Shown in pieces: positions 9,427 through 19,465 of a DNA stretch of 64,000 bases. Where the stretch lies: positions 37,321-101,320 of the forward strand of contig NZ_PGCP01000038.1 of NCBI RefSeq assembly GCF_002812985.1, in the 5' to 3' direction. Within the stretch, counting starts at the first letter, position 1; the number at the start of each line of letters is the position of its first letter. The notes below the pieces were generated by a model. It was given only the letters and a program-made list of their open reading frames with translations. It searched no databases and was not told where the DNA came from. Position numbers and translations under genes: made by a program. This DNA is from Aeromonas lusitana. Lineage in GTDB: Bacteria > Pseudomonadota > Gammaproteobacteria > Enterobacterales > Aeromonadaceae.

Positions 9427-10754
9427 TCAGCCTGACGGCCTGGCTGCCTGCGCTGCTGGCGGGGCTACTCGCCCTCGGGCTCGGCTGGCTGGTGGGGCGC
9501 CGCGGTGCCCGCGAGCAGAGCCTGCTGCTGGAAGAGCGTTATCAGGCGCTGCAGGACAGGTTTGACGAGTTGCAGGACGAGAAGATGCTGGGCCAGCAGA
9601 AGCTGGAGCAGCAGCAGACCCTGCTGCTCAAGCTCACCGCTCGCCTCAAGGACGCCGAGGCCACCCTGCGCAGCGAGCGTCTGGCCAGTGCCGAGAAGCT
9701 GCAACTGCAGCAGCAGGCAGAGGCTCGCCTCAGCCAGCAGTTCGAGAACCTCGCCAATCGCATCTTCGAGCAAAACTCCGGCAACTTCCGCGAACTGAAC
9801 CAGAACAGCCTGGATCTGCTGCTAACGCCGCTAAAAGAGCAGCTGGAGGGGTTCCGTCGCCAGGTGGGGGAGACTCATGCCCAGGAGACGGCCCAGCGCC
9901 ACAGCCTGAAATTCGAACTGGAGCGCCTCGCCGAGCTCAATGCCCGCATGACCGAAGAGGCGGCGGCCCTGACCCGCGCCCTCAAAGGGGACAGCAAGCA
10001 GCAGGGCAACTGGGGGGAGGTGGTGCTGGCCCGGATCCTCTCCGAGTGCGGCCTGCGGGAGGGCCACGAGTACCACAACCAGGTCAATATCGAGGTGGAG
10101 AAGAACAAGCGCTACCAGCCGGACGTGATCGTCCACCTGCCCCAGGACAAAGACATCATCATAGATGCCAAGGTGTCGCTGACCGCCTACGAGCGCTGGT
10201 ACAACAGCGATGACGAGCTGGCCAGGGCGGTGGCATTGAAAGAGCACGTCGCCTCGGTGCGCAACCACATCCGCGAGCTGGGCCGCAAGGATTACCAGCA
10301 GCTGCCCGGGGTGCGCACCCTGGACTATGTGCTGATGTTCGTGGCGGTGGAGCCCGCGTTTCTGACCGCGGTGGAGGCGGATCCCTCCCTGGTGCGCTAC
10401 GGGCTGGATCACAACATACTGCTGGTCAGTCCCACCAACCTGATGGTGGCCCTGCGCACCATAGAGAACCTGTGGCGCTACGAGCGCCAGAACCAGAATT
10501 CGCGCCAGATAGCGGAGCGGGCTGGTCGCCTCTACGAGAAGCTGCGGCTATTCGTGGAGGAGATGCAGCAGATGGGGGGCAGCCTGCACAAGGCACAGGA
10601 GAGCTACGACAAGGCGATGGGGCGGCTGGTCAACGGCCGTGGCAACCTGATCGCCCAGGCCGAACGCTTCCGCGAGCTGGGGGTGGAGGTAACCAAGTCA
10701 CTGCCGGAGCCACTGGTCAACCGGGCGCTGGAGCGGGAAGACTCCGCCGAGTAG
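9423..10754 (+). CDS. rmuC: RmuC family DNA recombination limiting protein
   Basis: A 443-residue protein with an N-terminal membrane anchor (about residues 4-22), a long coiled coil (about 40-150, rich in Q, E, L and R), and a C-terminal RmuC domain of the PD-(D/E)XK nuclease-like fold. GNWGEVVLARIL and DVIVHLPQDKDIIIDAKVSL are typical family blocks, and the latter carries the predicted catalytic D-xx-K. RmuC limits inversions at short repeats in E. coli. The GTG start at 9423 overlaps the stop of the upstream small membrane gene by 4 bp, and the reading frame upstream of it is that gene out of frame. A strong palindrome follows the gene. Confidence 0.93.
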   Translation: MISLTAWLPALLAGLLALGLGWLVGRRGAREQSLLLEERYQALQDRFDELQDEKMLGQQKLEQQQTLLLKLTARLKDAEATLRSERLASAEKLQLQQQAEARLSQQFENLANRIFEQNSGNFRELNQNSLDLLLTPLKEQLEGFRRQVGETHAQETAQRHSLKFELERLAELNARMTEEAAALTRALKGDSKQQGNWGEVVLARILSECGLREGHEYHNQVNIEVEKNKRYQPDVIVHLPQDKDIIIDAKVSLTAYERWYNSDDELARAVALKEHVASVRNHIRELGRKDYQQLPGVRTLDYVLMFVAVEPAFLTAVEADPSLVRYGLDHNILLVSPTNLMVALRTIENLWRYERQNQNSRQIAERAGRLYEKLRLFVEEMQQMGGSLHKAQESYDKAMGRLVNGRGNLIAQAERFRELGVEVTKSLPEPLVNRALEREDSAE

Positions 10755-10776
10755 CGCCGCGCAACTCACATCATGA

Positions 10777-10807
10777 AGAAGGGCAGCCCATGGGCTGCCC
10801 TTCTTGT
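10777..10807. terminator. Bidirectional terminator between rmuC and trkH
   Basis: A perfect palindrome with 14-bp arms (core GGGCAGCCCATGGGCTGCCC) bracketed by AAGAA and TTCTT, between convergent rmuC and trkH. Confidence 0.8.
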
Positions 10808-10830
10808 TATTGGCCGACTGCCCCGCCGTG

Positions 10831-12273
10831 TCACTGCTTCCAGAACGAGGGGAAGAAGATCACCGCCACCGTCAGGATCTCGAGGCGGCCCAGCAGCATG
10901 CCAAAGGAGAGTATCCACTTGGCCGACTCCGGCAGCACGGCGAAGTTGGTGCTGGGGCCTATGACCGGGCCCATGCCCGGGCCCACGTTCGCCACCGCCG
11001 TGATGGAGCCGGAGATGGCAGTCAGGGGATCCAGCCCGATGGCGGCAAGCAGGGCGGCGATGAACAGGATGACGGCGAAGTAGGCCAACACGAAGGAGAT
11101 GAGGGAGCGGATGATGGCGTCGTTCACCGGCCGGCCGTTGTACTTCTGCGGGAAGACGGCGGAGGGGTGCATCAGCTGGCGCATCTGCTTCTTGAACAGG
11201 GAGAAAGCCACCTGCACCCGGAAGATCTTGAGCCCGCCAGCGGTGGAGCCGGAGCAGGCGCCGAGGGCCAGCAGTATGATGAAGATGATGCTGGTGAGCG
11301 GCCCCCAGGCGCCGAAGTCACCCAGGCCAAAGCCCGTGGTGGTCAGCACCGAGACTATGTTGAAGCAGCTGATGCGCAGGGCATCCATAAAGCCGTAGAT
11401 GTCCCGCACCCAGAGATAGAAGGTGACCACGACCGTCACCCAGACCACCAACCAGAAGAAGCCCTGTACCTGGGCGTCCCGCAGCAGGCTGTTGTCACGG
11501 CGCGACAGGGCCTGCACATAGAGCAGGAACGGCAATCCGCCGAGGAACATGAACAGGGTGCCGACCCAGTGCGCCTCGTGGGAGAAGTGGGACATGGACT
11601 GATCCGAGGTGGAGTAGCCGCCCGTGCTGAGGGTCGTCATGGCGTGGTTGACCGCCTCGAACAGGGTCATGCCGCTCACCCAGTAGGCGAGGAAGCAGAG
11701 CATGGAGAGCACCAGATAGACCTGCACTATGTTGTTGGCCACCGTCTTGGCCCGTGGCGCGCTCTTGTCAGACCAATCCGAGCTCTCGGTCTGGAACAGC
11801 TTCATGCCGCCCACGTTGAGGTAGGGCAGCACCGCCACCGCCATCACGATGAACCCCACCCCGCCGAGCCACTGCAGGATGGAGCGCCACAGCAGTATGC
11901 TGTGGGCCATGCCATCGAGGCCGGACAGCACGGTGGAACCCGTGGTGGTGACCCCGGACATGGTCTCGAAATAGGCGTCGGTGAAGTTGATGTGGGTGAT
12001 GAAGACGAAGGGCAGGGCGCCGAAGATGCAGGCCACCACCCAGACCGAGGTGGTGAGCAGGAACATCTCCCGCACCCCGAGGTGAAACTCTGCCTTGCGG
12101 CCATAGTGCAGACAGAGCAGGGCGGCGCCGTGGGTGATGAGCACGGACTTGAGAAACTCGACGAAGCCCTCTGAGCCGCTGAACAGGGCCAGCAGGGTGG
12201 GCAGCCACATGAAGAGGGCCAGCTTGGAGAGCACCAGGCCGAGGGTGAAGACGATGGGGCGCAGCTTGATCAT
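10831..12273 (-). CDS. trkH: Trk potassium uptake system membrane subunit TrkH
   Basis: A 480-residue inner-membrane K+ translocating subunit (E. coli TrkH has 483). About ten to twelve hydrophobic segments and the repeated selectivity-filter loops are visible: TTTGSTVLSG near residue 110, STGGYSTSD near 220, TTTGFGLGDFG near 315 and ANVGPGMGP near 435. It works with the NAD-binding gating subunit TrkA, encoded immediately upstream. A strong hairpin lies between trkA and trkH, so expression of the two is probably not strictly joint. Confidence 0.95.
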   Translation of the reverse strand: MIKLRPIVFTLGLVLSKLALFMWLPTLLALFSGSEGFVEFLKSVLITHGAALLCLHYGRKAEFHLGVREMFLLTTSVWVVACIFGALPFVFITHINFTDAYFETMSGVTTTGSTVLSGLDGMAHSILLWRSILQWLGGVGFIVMAVAVLPYLNVGGMKLFQTESSDWSDKSAPRAKTVANNIVQVYLVLSMLCFLAYWVSGMTLFEAVNHAMTTLSTGGYSTSDQSMSHFSHEAHWVGTLFMFLGGLPFLLYVQALSRRDNSLLRDAQVQGFFWLVVWVTVVVTFYLWVRDIYGFMDALRISCFNIVSVLTTTGFGLGDFGAWGPLTSIIFIILLALGACSGSTAGGLKIFRVQVAFSLFKKQMRQLMHPSAVFPQKYNGRPVNDAIIRSLISFVLAYFAVILFIAALLAAIGLDPLTAISGSITAVANVGPGMGPVIGPSTNFAVLPESAKWILSFGMLLGRLEILTVAVIFFPSFWKQ

Positions 12274-12302
12274 GCAGGATAACCTGGTCGTTGATTAACA
12301 AA

Positions 12303-12337
12303 AGACCCGGACGTTTCTCTGCAAAACGGTCCGGGTC
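12303..12337 (-). terminator. Strong hairpin between trkA and trkH
   Basis: AGACCCGGAC pairs with GTCCGGGTCT, extended by GTTT/AAAC. On the minus strand it is followed by TTTTG. It therefore terminates or attenuates trkA transcription before trkH. Confidence 0.75.
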
Positions 12338-12365
12338 TGGTTGTTGTCGCCTGTCGCATGGCAGG

Positions 12366-13742
12366 TTAGAGGAAGAAAGGACTTGGTTGGAACAGGCGCT
12401 CCACTTCCGGGATGTACTTCTTGTCCACCAGGAACATGACCACGTGGTCGTCCTGCTGGATCTGGGTCCGGTCGTGGGCGATCAGCACCTCGTCACCGCG
12501 TACCACTGCGCCTATGGTGGTGCCCGGCGGCAGCTTGAGCTCACCCACAGTCTTGCCGACCACCTTGGAGGTGTTCTCGTCCCCGTGGGCGATGGCCTCG
12601 ATGGCCTCGGCCGCGCCACGGCGCAGGCTGTAGACGTTGGCGATGTCGGCACGGCGCACATGGGTCAGCAGGGCCGAGATGGTGGCTTGCTGCGGCGAGA
12701 TGGCGATGTCGATGGAGCCGCCCTGCACCAGATCCACGTAGGCACCGCGCTGGATCAGCACCATGGTCTTCTTGGCGCCCATCTTCTTGGCGAGCAGGGC
12801 CGACATGATGTTGGCCTCGTCCTCGTTGGTCACCGCGATGAAGACGTCGATCTGATCGATGTGTTCCTCTGCCAAGAGCTCCTGATCCGCCGCGTCGCCG
12901 CAGAAGACGATGGTGTTCTCCAGCACCTCGGAGAGCTGCTCCGCCCGCTTCTGGTTGCGCTCGATAAGCTTGACGCTGTAACGCTTCTCCAGCTGACGGG
13001 CGAGGCCGGCCCCTATGTTGCCGCCCCCGACGATCATGATGCGGCGATAGGGGCTCTCGAGGCGCTGCAGCTCCGACATCACGGCACGGATGTGGCCAGC
13101 GGCGGCGACGAAGAACACCTCGTCATCCGCCTCTATGATGGTGGTGCCTTGCGGGCGGATGGAGCGGCCCTGGCGGAAGATAGCGGCGACCCGGGTCTCG
13201 ATGTTGGGCATGTGATCCCGCAAGGTGGACAACGCATTGCCCACCAGAGGGCCGCCGTAGTAGGCCTTGACCGCCACCAGACCCACCTTGCCACCGGCGA
13301 AATCCACCACCTGCAGGGCGCCCGGATACTCGATGAGGCGACGCACATAGTCGGTCACCAGCTGTTCGGGGGCGATCAGGTGATCCACCGGCACGGATTC
13401 CGGCAGGAACAGGCGATCCCGCTCCACCAGATAGGCGGGGGAGCGAATGCGCGCCACCTTGTTCGGGGTGTTGAACAATGAGTAAGCCACCTGACAGGCG
13501 ATCATGTTGGTCTCGTCGCTGTTGGTGACCGCGACCAGCATGTCCGCATCCTGGGCGCCCGCTTCGCGCAGCACCCTGGGGTGGGCGCCGTGGCCGTTCA
13601 CCACCCGCAGGTCGAACTTGTCCTGCAGCTCGCGCAGCCGATCGCTGTCGGTGTCGACTATGGTGATGTCGTTGTTCTCGCCGGCGAGGTTCTCCGCCAG
13701 GGTGCCGCCGACCTGACCTGCGCCAAGAATGATGATTTTCAT
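12366..13742 (-). CDS. trkA: Trk system regulatory NAD-binding protein TrkA
   Basis: A 458-residue cytoplasmic gating subunit, the same length as E. coli TrkA. It contains two repeated halves, each with an RCK_N Rossmann domain and an RCK_C domain. The first begins [17 protein letters not shown] with the GxGxxG NAD motif; the second begins at about residue 232 with [13 protein letters not shown]. It is last in the def-fmt-rsmB-trkA run, 71 bp from rsmB, with a GGGGCGCC hairpin in the gap that may attenuate readthrough. Confidence 0.97.
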   Translation of the reverse strand: MKIIILGAGQVGGTLAENLAGENNDITIVDTDSDRLRELQDKFDLRVVNGHGAHPRVLREAGAQDADMLVAVTNSDETNMIACQVAYSLFNTPNKVARIRSPAYLVERDRLFLPESVPVDHLIAPEQLVTDYVRRLIEYPGALQVVDFAGGKVGLVAVKAYYGGPLVGNALSTLRDHMPNIETRVAAIFRQGRSIRPQGTTIIEADDEVFFVAAAGHIRAVMSELQRLESPYRRIMIVGGGNIGAGLARQLEKRYSVKLIERNQKRAEQLSEVLENTIVFCGDAADQELLAEEHIDQIDVFIAVTNEDEANIMSALLAKKMGAKKTMVLIQRGAYVDLVQGGSIDIAISPQQATISALLTHVRRADIANVYSLRRGAAEAIEAIAHGDENTSKVVGKTVGELKLPPGTTIGAVVRGDEVLIAHDRTQIQQDDHVVMFLVDKKYIPEVERLFQPSPFFL

Positions 13743-13774
13743 AGAGAAATCTTGCTCAAGGTTGGTTCGAAACG

Positions 13775-13796
13775 GGGGCGCCCGATGCGGCGCCCC
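13775..13796 (-). other. GC-rich hairpin between rsmB and trkA
   Basis: An 8-bp stem GGGGCGCC/GGCGCCCC with a 6-nt loop, in the rsmB-trkA region. On the minus strand no U run follows, so it could modulate rather than end transcription. Confidence 0.4.
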
Positions 13797-13813
13797 GACC
13801 CCTCATCTGCCGC

Positions 13814-15106
13814 TTACTGCTTGATCAGCTTGGCGTAATAGAAACCGTCCATCTCCGCCTCGCCGGGCAGGAACTGGCGACCCGGATTGGCCGGGGTGTC
13901 CTGCTCGTGCAGGGGCACCAGGCGGGCATCCGGGGTGTCGGCCAGGAAGGCACGGATCTGATCCCGGTTCTCCTCCGGCAGCACGGAACAGGTGGCGTAG
14001 AGCAGGGTGCCGCCGCTCTTGAGCTTGGCCCAGAGCGCATTGAGGATGCGGCGCTGCAGCTCGGCCAGTTCGCGAATGTCCTGATCCCGGCGAAGCCATT
14101 TGATGTCAGGGTGGCGACGGATGACGCCGGTGGCGGAGCAGGGGGCGTCCAGCAGGATGCGATCGAACTGACCCTCTGGCCACCACAGATCCGGGGTGCT
14201 GGCATCCCCGTGGATCACCTGGGCTTTCAGGCCGATGCGATCCAGGTTCTCCAGCACCCGGGTGAGGCGGTGTTCGTCGGCATCGACGGCGACCACACCG
14301 GCGAGCCCAGGCTGGCGTTCCAGCAGGTGGGCCGTCTTGCCACCGGGGGCGGCGCAGGCATCCAGCACCCAGTCTCCGGCTTGCGGGTCGAGCAGGCGGG
14401 CGGCCTGTTGGGCGGCGCCGTCCTGCACCGAGCAGTCACCGACTTCGAAGCCGGGTAGCTTGGTCACGTCGCAGGGACGTTCCAGCAGGATGCAGTCGTC
14501 CCCTTCTTCGCCGGCGACCGCGTTGATGCCAACCTCGGCCATGCGCGCCAGCATCTGCTCGCGGCTCTGGCGCTGGCTGTTGTTGCGGATCCACATGGGG
14601 GGGCGCTGGTTGTTGGCCTCCATGATGAACTCCCAGTCATCGGGATAGGCCTGGCGCAGGCGCTTGGTGAGCCATTCGGGGTGGCCGAGGCGGATGCTGG
14701 GAACGCGATCGATGCGCAGCAGTATGACTTCGGCGCTGCGCTGGAAGTTGCGCAGCACGCCGTTGATGAGGCCGCGCAAGGAGGTGCCCTTGAGCAGTTT
14801 GACGGCGTTGACGGTCTCGGCCACCGCGGCGTGAGCCGGAATGCGGGTGTAGATGAGCTGATAGAGACCGACCAGGATCAGATAGTGGAAGATGCGGCTC
14901 TTGTTCTTGAGCGGCTTGTCCATCATCTCACCCACCGCAGCGTCGAGGCGGGGCATCCAGCGCAGGGTGCCGTAGCAGAGTTCTTGCAGGAGGGCGCGAT
15001 CGCGAGGCGCTACCTTCTCCTGGGCAGCAGGCAGAACGGCAGAGAGGGATTGACCCTGATCCAGCACCTGTTGAATAACGAGAGCGGCCTGTGCACGTGT
15101 TTTCAT
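13814..15106 (-). CDS. rsmB: 16S rRNA m5C967 methyltransferase RsmB
   Basis: A 430-residue SAM-dependent RNA methyltransferase that makes 5-methylcytosine 967 in 16S rRNA. The N-terminal NusB-like RNA-binding domain (about 1-140) is followed by the methyltransferase domain with motif I DACAAPGGKTAHLLE. The two cysteines of the RNA m5C mechanism are at 323 (APCSATG) and 373 (YATCSV), as in E. coli (325 and 375). It follows fmt on the same strand with a gap of 45 bp containing a GGGGCCCGGGCCCC palindrome, the normal gammaproteobacterial order. Confidence 0.97.
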   Translation of the reverse strand: MKTRAQAALVIQQVLDQGQSLSAVLPAAQEKVAPRDRALLQELCYGTLRWMPRLDAAVGEMMDKPLKNKSRIFHYLILVGLYQLIYTRIPAHAAVAETVNAVKLLKGTSLRGLINGVLRNFQRSAEVILLRIDRVPSIRLGHPEWLTKRLRQAYPDDWEFIMEANNQRPPMWIRNNSQRQSREQMLARMAEVGINAVAGEEGDDCILLERPCDVTKLPGFEVGDCSVQDGAAQQAARLLDPQAGDWVLDACAAPGGKTAHLLERQPGLAGVVAVDADEHRLTRVLENLDRIGLKAQVIHGDASTPDLWWPEGQFDRILLDAPCSATGVIRRHPDIKWLRRDQDIRELAELQRRILNALWAKLKSGGTLLYATCSVLPEENRDQIRAFLADTPDARLVPLHEQDTPANPGRQFLPGEAEMDGFYYAKLIKQ

Positions 15107-15151
15107 AATGTTACCTTAGATGCGCAAGTCGGGGCCCGGGCCCCGCTTGGT

Positions 15152-16096
15152 TCATTTCAATTGCGTGCCGGGTACAAACCAGTCGCGGCGAGAGTTGAGC
15201 AGATCCGATGCGGACATGGCCTTCTTGCCGGGCGGTTGCAGGGCCAGCAGGCGCAGCACGCCCTTGCCGGTGGCGACGTCGATCCCCTGCTTGTCAGCCT
15301 TGAGCAGGGTGCCGGCCGGCTGAGCCTGATCCTGATCTATGACCTCGGCCTGCCACACCTTGATGGTCTGCTCGGCCACTTCGAACCAACTGATGGGCCA
15401 GGGATTGAAGGCGCGGATGCAGCGCTCGATGGCGACGGCATCCATGGACCAGTCGATGCGGGCCTCCTCCTTGGAGAGCTTCTGGGCGTAGTTCGCCAGG
15501 GCATCATCCTGCTCTTGCGCACTTGCTTCACCGGCGGCCATGGCGTTCAGGGTATCGACCAGCGCCTGGGGACCCAGCTCGGCCAGCTTGTCATACAGGC
15601 TGGTGGAGGTCTCATCGCTGGCGATGGGGCAAGTGACCTTGCGGATCATGGCGCCCGTATCCAGCCCCACGTCCATCTGCATGATGGTCACGCCGGTTTC
15701 GCTATCCCCCGCCCAGATGGAGCGTTGGATGGGGGCGGCACCGCGCCAGCGCGGCAGCAGGGAGCCGTGTACGTTGATGCAGCCGAGGCGCGGGGTATCG
15801 AGCACGACTTTCGGCAGGATCAGGCCATAGGCCACCACCACCATGAGATCGGCACCCAAAGCCGCCAACTCGGCCTGGGCCTCTTCGCTGCGCAGGGAGG
15901 CGGGCTGGTAGACAGGCAGCTCGTGGGCGAGAGCCAACTCCTTGACCGGGCTGGCGGTGAGCTTCTGGCCACGGCCCGCCGGCTTGTCGGGCTGAGTGTA
16001 AACGGCGACGACCTCGTGGTCGGAAGACAACAACGCCGCCAGGTGACGGGCGGCGAAGTCGGGGGTACCGGCAAAAATCAGTTTCAGCTTATTCAA
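15152..16096 (-). CDS. fmt: Methionyl-tRNA formyltransferase Fmt
   Basis: A 314-residue enzyme that formylates initiator Met-tRNA using 10-formyl-THF. The N-terminal formyltransferase fold contains the conserved [17 protein letters not shown] block with the catalytic Asn/His/Asp set (N in INVHGS, D in [10 protein letters not shown]). The C-terminal OB-like domain binds tRNA. It starts 12 bp after the def stop in the same operon, so formylation and deformylation are co-expressed. Confidence 0.98.
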   Translation of the reverse strand: MNKLKLIFAGTPDFAARHLAALLSSDHEVVAVYTQPDKPAGRGQKLTASPVKELALAHELPVYQPASLRSEEAQAELAALGADLMVVVAYGLILPKVVLDTPRLGCINVHGSLLPRWRGAAPIQRSIWAGDSETGVTIMQMDVGLDTGAMIRKVTCPIASDETSTSLYDKLAELGPQALVDTLNAMAAGEASAQEQDDALANYAQKLSKEEARIDWSMDAVAIERCIRAFNPWPISWFEVAEQTIKVWQAEVIDQDQAQPAGTLLKADKQGIDVATGKGVLRLLALQPPGKKAMSASDLLNSRRDWFVPGTQLK

Positions 16097-16108
16097 TGGG
16101 GCGGATCC

Positions 16109-16621
16109 TCAGAGGACTTTGCGATCTTCACGGGCCATCTTTTCCAGCTTCTGACGAATGCGCTGGCGCTTGAGCGGGGACAAGTAATCCACGAACAGCT
16201 TGCCGACCAGATGATCCATCTCATGCTGAATGCAGATAGCGAGCAGATCGTCTGCTTCCAGCTCGAAGGTCTGGCCGTTGCGATCCTGCGCGCGTACCTT
16301 GACCCACTCGGCGCGGGGCACCAGGGCGCGGCTGCCGGGGACGGAGAGGCAACCCTCTTCGATACCAGTGCTGCCGGATTGCTCCAGGATCTCCGGGTTG
16401 ATCAGCACCAGCTGCTCTTCCCGGTTTTCGGAGACGTCGATCACTATGATGCGCTGATGGATGTCGACCTGAGTCGCGGCCAGGCCTATGCCTTCCTCCG
16501 CGTACATGGTTTCGAACATATCATCTACAATCTGTTGTAACTCGGGTGTAATGGTCTCGACAGGGGCTGCGATAGTACGCAGACGTTCATCGGGGAAACG
16601 CAATACATCTAGAATGGCCAT
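16109..16621 (-). CDS. def: Peptide deformylase
   Basis: A 170-residue Fe2+/Zn2+ enzyme that removes the formyl group from nascent proteins. All three class I motifs are present: GIGLAATQ (45-52), EEGCLSVPG with metal ligand Cys91, and QHEMDH with ligands His133 and His137 and catalytic Glu134. First gene of the minus-strand def-fmt-rsmB-trkA unit and divergent from the LysM-dprA genes; the AT-rich 108-bp gap presumably holds both promoters. Confidence 0.98.
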   Translation of the reverse strand: MAILDVLRFPDERLRTIAAPVETITPELQQIVDDMFETMYAEEGIGLAATQVDIHQRIIVIDVSENREEQLVLINPEILEQSGSTGIEEGCLSVPGSRALVPRAEWVKVRAQDRNGQTFELEADDLLAICIQHEMDHLVGKLFVDYLSPLKRQRIRQKLEKMAREDRKVL

Positions 16622-16729
16622 AGTTTTTTCTTTAGTTTCGTATAAATGCAGTCAATATTGACGTAATTCTAGTCATTTACGCCGACAAAAAACAGCAACA
16701 CTTTGCGAGCAGAAATAACAGGGAGTGTT

Positions 16730-17827
16730 ATGTATCTGAAGCAAACCATCTTCGCCTGCCTGGCGGTCACTCTGGCTGGCGGTGCCCTGGCGGCGCCGCT
16801 GACGTTGAAAGCCGGTCATCCCGACAACTATGTCGTCCAGAAGGGAGACACCCTCTGGGACATCTCGGGCCAGTTCCTGGCCGAGCCCTGGCTCTGGCCA
16901 CGGCTCTGGAACATCAATCCCCAGATTGCCAATCCGCACTGGATTTATCCCGGCGACGTGCTGCAACTGAGCTGGGTCAACGGTGAGCCGCGCCTCGGCA
17001 AGGCCAGCCAGGGAGGCAAGCAGGTCATTCACCTGTCCCCCAAGAATCGCTATGAGAACAAGGCCAATCCGGTACCGACCCTGCCGCTCAGCGAGATAGG
17101 TCCCTTCCTGCAGACGGATCACATCCTGGCCGACAGCCAGCAGGCCAAGGGGATGCCCTATGTGCTCGGCAACAACGAGCGCCATGTGGGCATGCTGGAA
17201 GGGGACACCCTCTATGTGCAGGATGTGCACGGCTCATTGACCCCGGGCCAGGACTACGGTGTCTATCACCCTGGCGTCATTTACAAGGACAAGAAAACCG
17301 GGGAGCTGCTCGGTCAGGAGGCGGTCTTCGTCGGCACCGTGCGGGCGGAGGAGCGACTGGCCAACAACCGCACCCGGGTCACGCTGACCCACAATCGGCG
17401 TGAGGTGTATCAGGGGGACAAGGTCATCCCCTTGCCCGCGCAGGAGAGCCTCTCCGCTGTCTTCATGCCCAAGGCAGCGCCTGTCATCAGCCCTGGCTAT
17501 GTGGTCGAGTTGCCGAGCAAGGCCCGTGGGGGCGGCAAGTTTGACGTGGTTCTCATCAACAAGGGGTTGCGGGATCTGGTCTCCCCCGGCGACGTGCTGG
17601 ATATCCAGCGCCCCGGCGCCGAGCTGGTGGACCGAAATGGCAAGGTGTCGTATCGCGAGTATGCCTCCGTCTATGACAAGGCCTTCTATTCCGCCGGCAA
17701 GTCGACCCTGCCGAGCGAGGCGGTCGCCAGGGTCATGCTGTTCAAGGTGTACGACAAGCTGAGCTACGGCCTCATCCTACAGAGTCGGGAGCCGGTCGGT
17801 TCGGGTTATCAGGTCAGTAACTTCTGA
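16730..17827 (+). CDS. Secreted LysM peptidoglycan-binding protein
   Basis: A 365-residue protein with a signal peptide at about 1-21 (cleavage near GALAA) and one LysM domain at about 33-80 (YVVQKGDTLWDISGQFL to IYPGDVLQL). The remaining 280 residues form a region I recognise only as conserved next to dprA in Vibrio and relatives. It should be periplasmic and bind peptidoglycan; no catalytic motif is visible. The ATG at 16730 has AGGGAG 6 bp upstream; the longer TTG-started frame at 16703 adds residues before the signal peptide and is unlikely. It is divergent from def and 1 bp before dprA, so likely co-transcribed with it. Confidence 0.88.
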   Translation: MYLKQTIFACLAVTLAGGALAAPLTLKAGHPDNYVVQKGDTLWDISGQFLAEPWLWPRLWNINPQIANPHWIYPGDVLQLSWVNGEPRLGKASQGGKQVIHLSPKNRYENKANPVPTLPLSEIGPFLQTDHILADSQQAKGMPYVLGNNERHVGMLEGDTLYVQDVHGSLTPGQDYGVYHPGVIYKDKKTGELLGQEAVFVGTVRAEERLANNRTRVTLTHNRREVYQGDKVIPLPAQESLSAVFMPKAAPVISPGYVVELPSKARGGGKFDVVLINKGLRDLVSPGDVLDIQRPGAELVDRNGKVSYREYASVYDKAFYSAGKSTLPSEAVARVMLFKVYDKLSYGLILQSREPVGSGYQVSNF

Positions 17828-17828
17828 C

Positions 17829-18944
17829 GTGTCGCCGCCACTGGAACGACTCGCACTCTGGCTGACCCTGGATGCGGTGGACGGCATAGGTCCGGTCACC
17901 GCCTCGCGTCTGCTGGCCCAGGTCGGGGGTGACATCGCTGCCCTGTTTGCCTGTGACGACGGCCAGTTGCGCAAGATGGGTCTCGCTGAGGCCCAGATCC
18001 GGCAACTCAGACGGCCGGGAGCCGATGTGGAACGAGGGATGAACTGGGCTGCCAGGCCGGATCATCATCTCATCAGTCTGGATTCACCGTCTTATCCCAC
18101 CTTGTTACGAGAGATCCCCGCCGCCCCCTTGCTGCTCTATTGCCGTGGCTCACTCGCTGCCCTTGCGCTGCCGCAACTGGCCATGGTGGGCACGCGCCAT
18201 CCCACCTATACCGGCAAGGACAACGCGGCGCGCCTGTGTGGCGAGTTGGTGGCCCATGGGCTGGCGATCACCTCCGGGCTGGCGCTCGGTATCGACGGGG
18301 TCTGTCACCAGCAGGCGTTGGCGGCGGGCGGCGTGACCCTGGCTGTGCTGGGTTCCGGGCTCGACGGTCTCTACCCCAAGCGTCATCAGGGCCTGGCCGA
18401 CCAGATCCTGGACTGTGGTGGTCTGCTTATCTCCGAGCTGACGCCGGACAAGGGACCCCTGGCCGAACACTTCCCCCGTCGCAATCGCATCATCAGCGGC
18501 CTGTCGCTCGGTACCCTGGTGGTGGAGGCTGCCGAACAGAGCGGCTCCCTCATCACGGCCCGTTACGCACTGGAGCAGGGCCGCGAGGTGTTTGCCGTGC
18601 CCGGTGCCCCGCAAAATGCCCAGGCCGCGGGCTGCAATCGACTGCTGCAACAGGGGGCCAAGCTGGTCTTGACCGCAGCGGATGTGATGGAGGAACTGCC
18701 TGTGTTGGCATCCCTGCCGCGGCCCGTGCATCACTCTCCCGAGCCTTCGCATAATAGCGAATTGCCTTATGCCGATTTGTTGGATAACGTAGATTATGAA
18801 GCCACGAGCGTGGATACCGTTGCCGAACGGTCCCGGCTTCCTGTCGAGCAGGTTCTCGGCAGGTTGGTAGAGCTGGAGCTGGCCGGTGCAGTGATGGCGG
18901 TAGCCGGTGGATACGTCAGAACGAGGAGGGCGAATCATGTTTGA
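17829..18944 (+). CDS. dprA: DNA-processing protein DprA (Smf)
   Basis: A 371-residue protein that protects incoming single-stranded DNA and loads RecA during natural transformation. There is an N-terminal SAM-like region (LDAVDGIGPVTASRLL, about 10-30), a Rossmann-fold DprA domain (about 80-290) with SGLALGIDGVCHQQAL and FPRRNRIISGLS, and a C-terminal winged-helix domain (about 310-370). It begins with GTG one base after the LysM gene stop, and its last 8 bp overlap smg, giving a tight LysM-dprA-smg unit. It supports competence potential, though no com pilus genes are in the window. Confidence 0.95.
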   Translation: MSPPLERLALWLTLDAVDGIGPVTASRLLAQVGGDIAALFACDDGQLRKMGLAEAQIRQLRRPGADVERGMNWAARPDHHLISLDSPSYPTLLREIPAAPLLLYCRGSLAALALPQLAMVGTRHPTYTGKDNAARLCGELVAHGLAITSGLALGIDGVCHQQALAAGGVTLAVLGSGLDGLYPKRHQGLADQILDCGGLLISELTPDKGPLAEHFPRRNRIISGLSLGTLVVEAAEQSGSLITARYALEQGREVFAVPGAPQNAQAAGCNRLLQQGAKLVLTAADVMEELPVLASLPRPVHHSPEPSHNSELPYADLLDNVDYEATSVDTVAERSRLPVEQVLGRLVELELAGAVMAVAGGYVRTRRANHV

Positions 18945-19410
18945 TGTATTGATGTACCTTTTCGAGACCTACATCCACAGCGATGCAGATGTGATGGTCG
19001 AGCAGGATGAACTCACCGACGAACTGAGCCGGGCCGGTTTCAACCCGGACGAGATCGAGAAGGCGCTCAACTGGCTGGAGCGGCTGGCCAATCTGCACGA
19101 CAGCGAGCGGGAGGTGTATGTCACCGCCAGCGCGCAAGGCTCGATGCGGATCTATGCCCCGCAAGAGTTGGCACGCCTGAGTACCGAATGTCGTGGCTTC
19201 CTGCTGTTCCTGGAACAGGCCCAGGTGCTGAACGCCGAGACCCGCGAGATCTGTATCGAGCGCCTGCTCGAACTGGACAAACCGGATATCGAGCTGGATG
19301 ACCTCAAATGGGTAGTCATGATGGTGCTGTTTAACGTACCAGGCAGTGAAAATGCCTACCAGCAGATGGAAGAGCTGGTGTTTGATGAGTCAGACGGCGT
19401 CATCCACTGA
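18937..19410 (+). CDS. smg: Smg family protein (DUF494)
   Basis: A 157-residue acidic, helical protein matching Smg (DUF494), always found beside dprA in gammaproteobacteria. It starts MFDVLMYLFETYIHSD, the family signature, and has no known enzymatic motif. The ATG at 18937 is preceded by GGAGGG and overlaps the dprA stop by 8 bp, so it is translationally coupled. Function is unknown. Confidence 0.92.
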   Translation: MFDVLMYLFETYIHSDADVMVEQDELTDELSRAGFNPDEIEKALNWLERLANLHDSEREVYVTASAQGSMRIYAPQELARLSTECRGFLLFLEQAQVLNAETREICIERLLELDKPDIELDDLKWVVMMVLFNVPGSENAYQQMEELVFDESDGVIH

Positions 19411-19465
19411 CAGCCCGGCGCCGCGCTGGTAGAATTCAGACCATCTGGATTTCAAGGCGCGGCCC

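Noticed and set aside
10804..12174. Plus-strand open frame of 456 codons opposite trkH
   Set aside because: Low-complexity H/G/E-rich antisense shadow of trkH.
14681..16540. Plus-strand open frame of 619 codons opposite def, fmt and rsmB
   Set aside because: Spans three well-defined minus-strand genes with no recognisable domains of its own.
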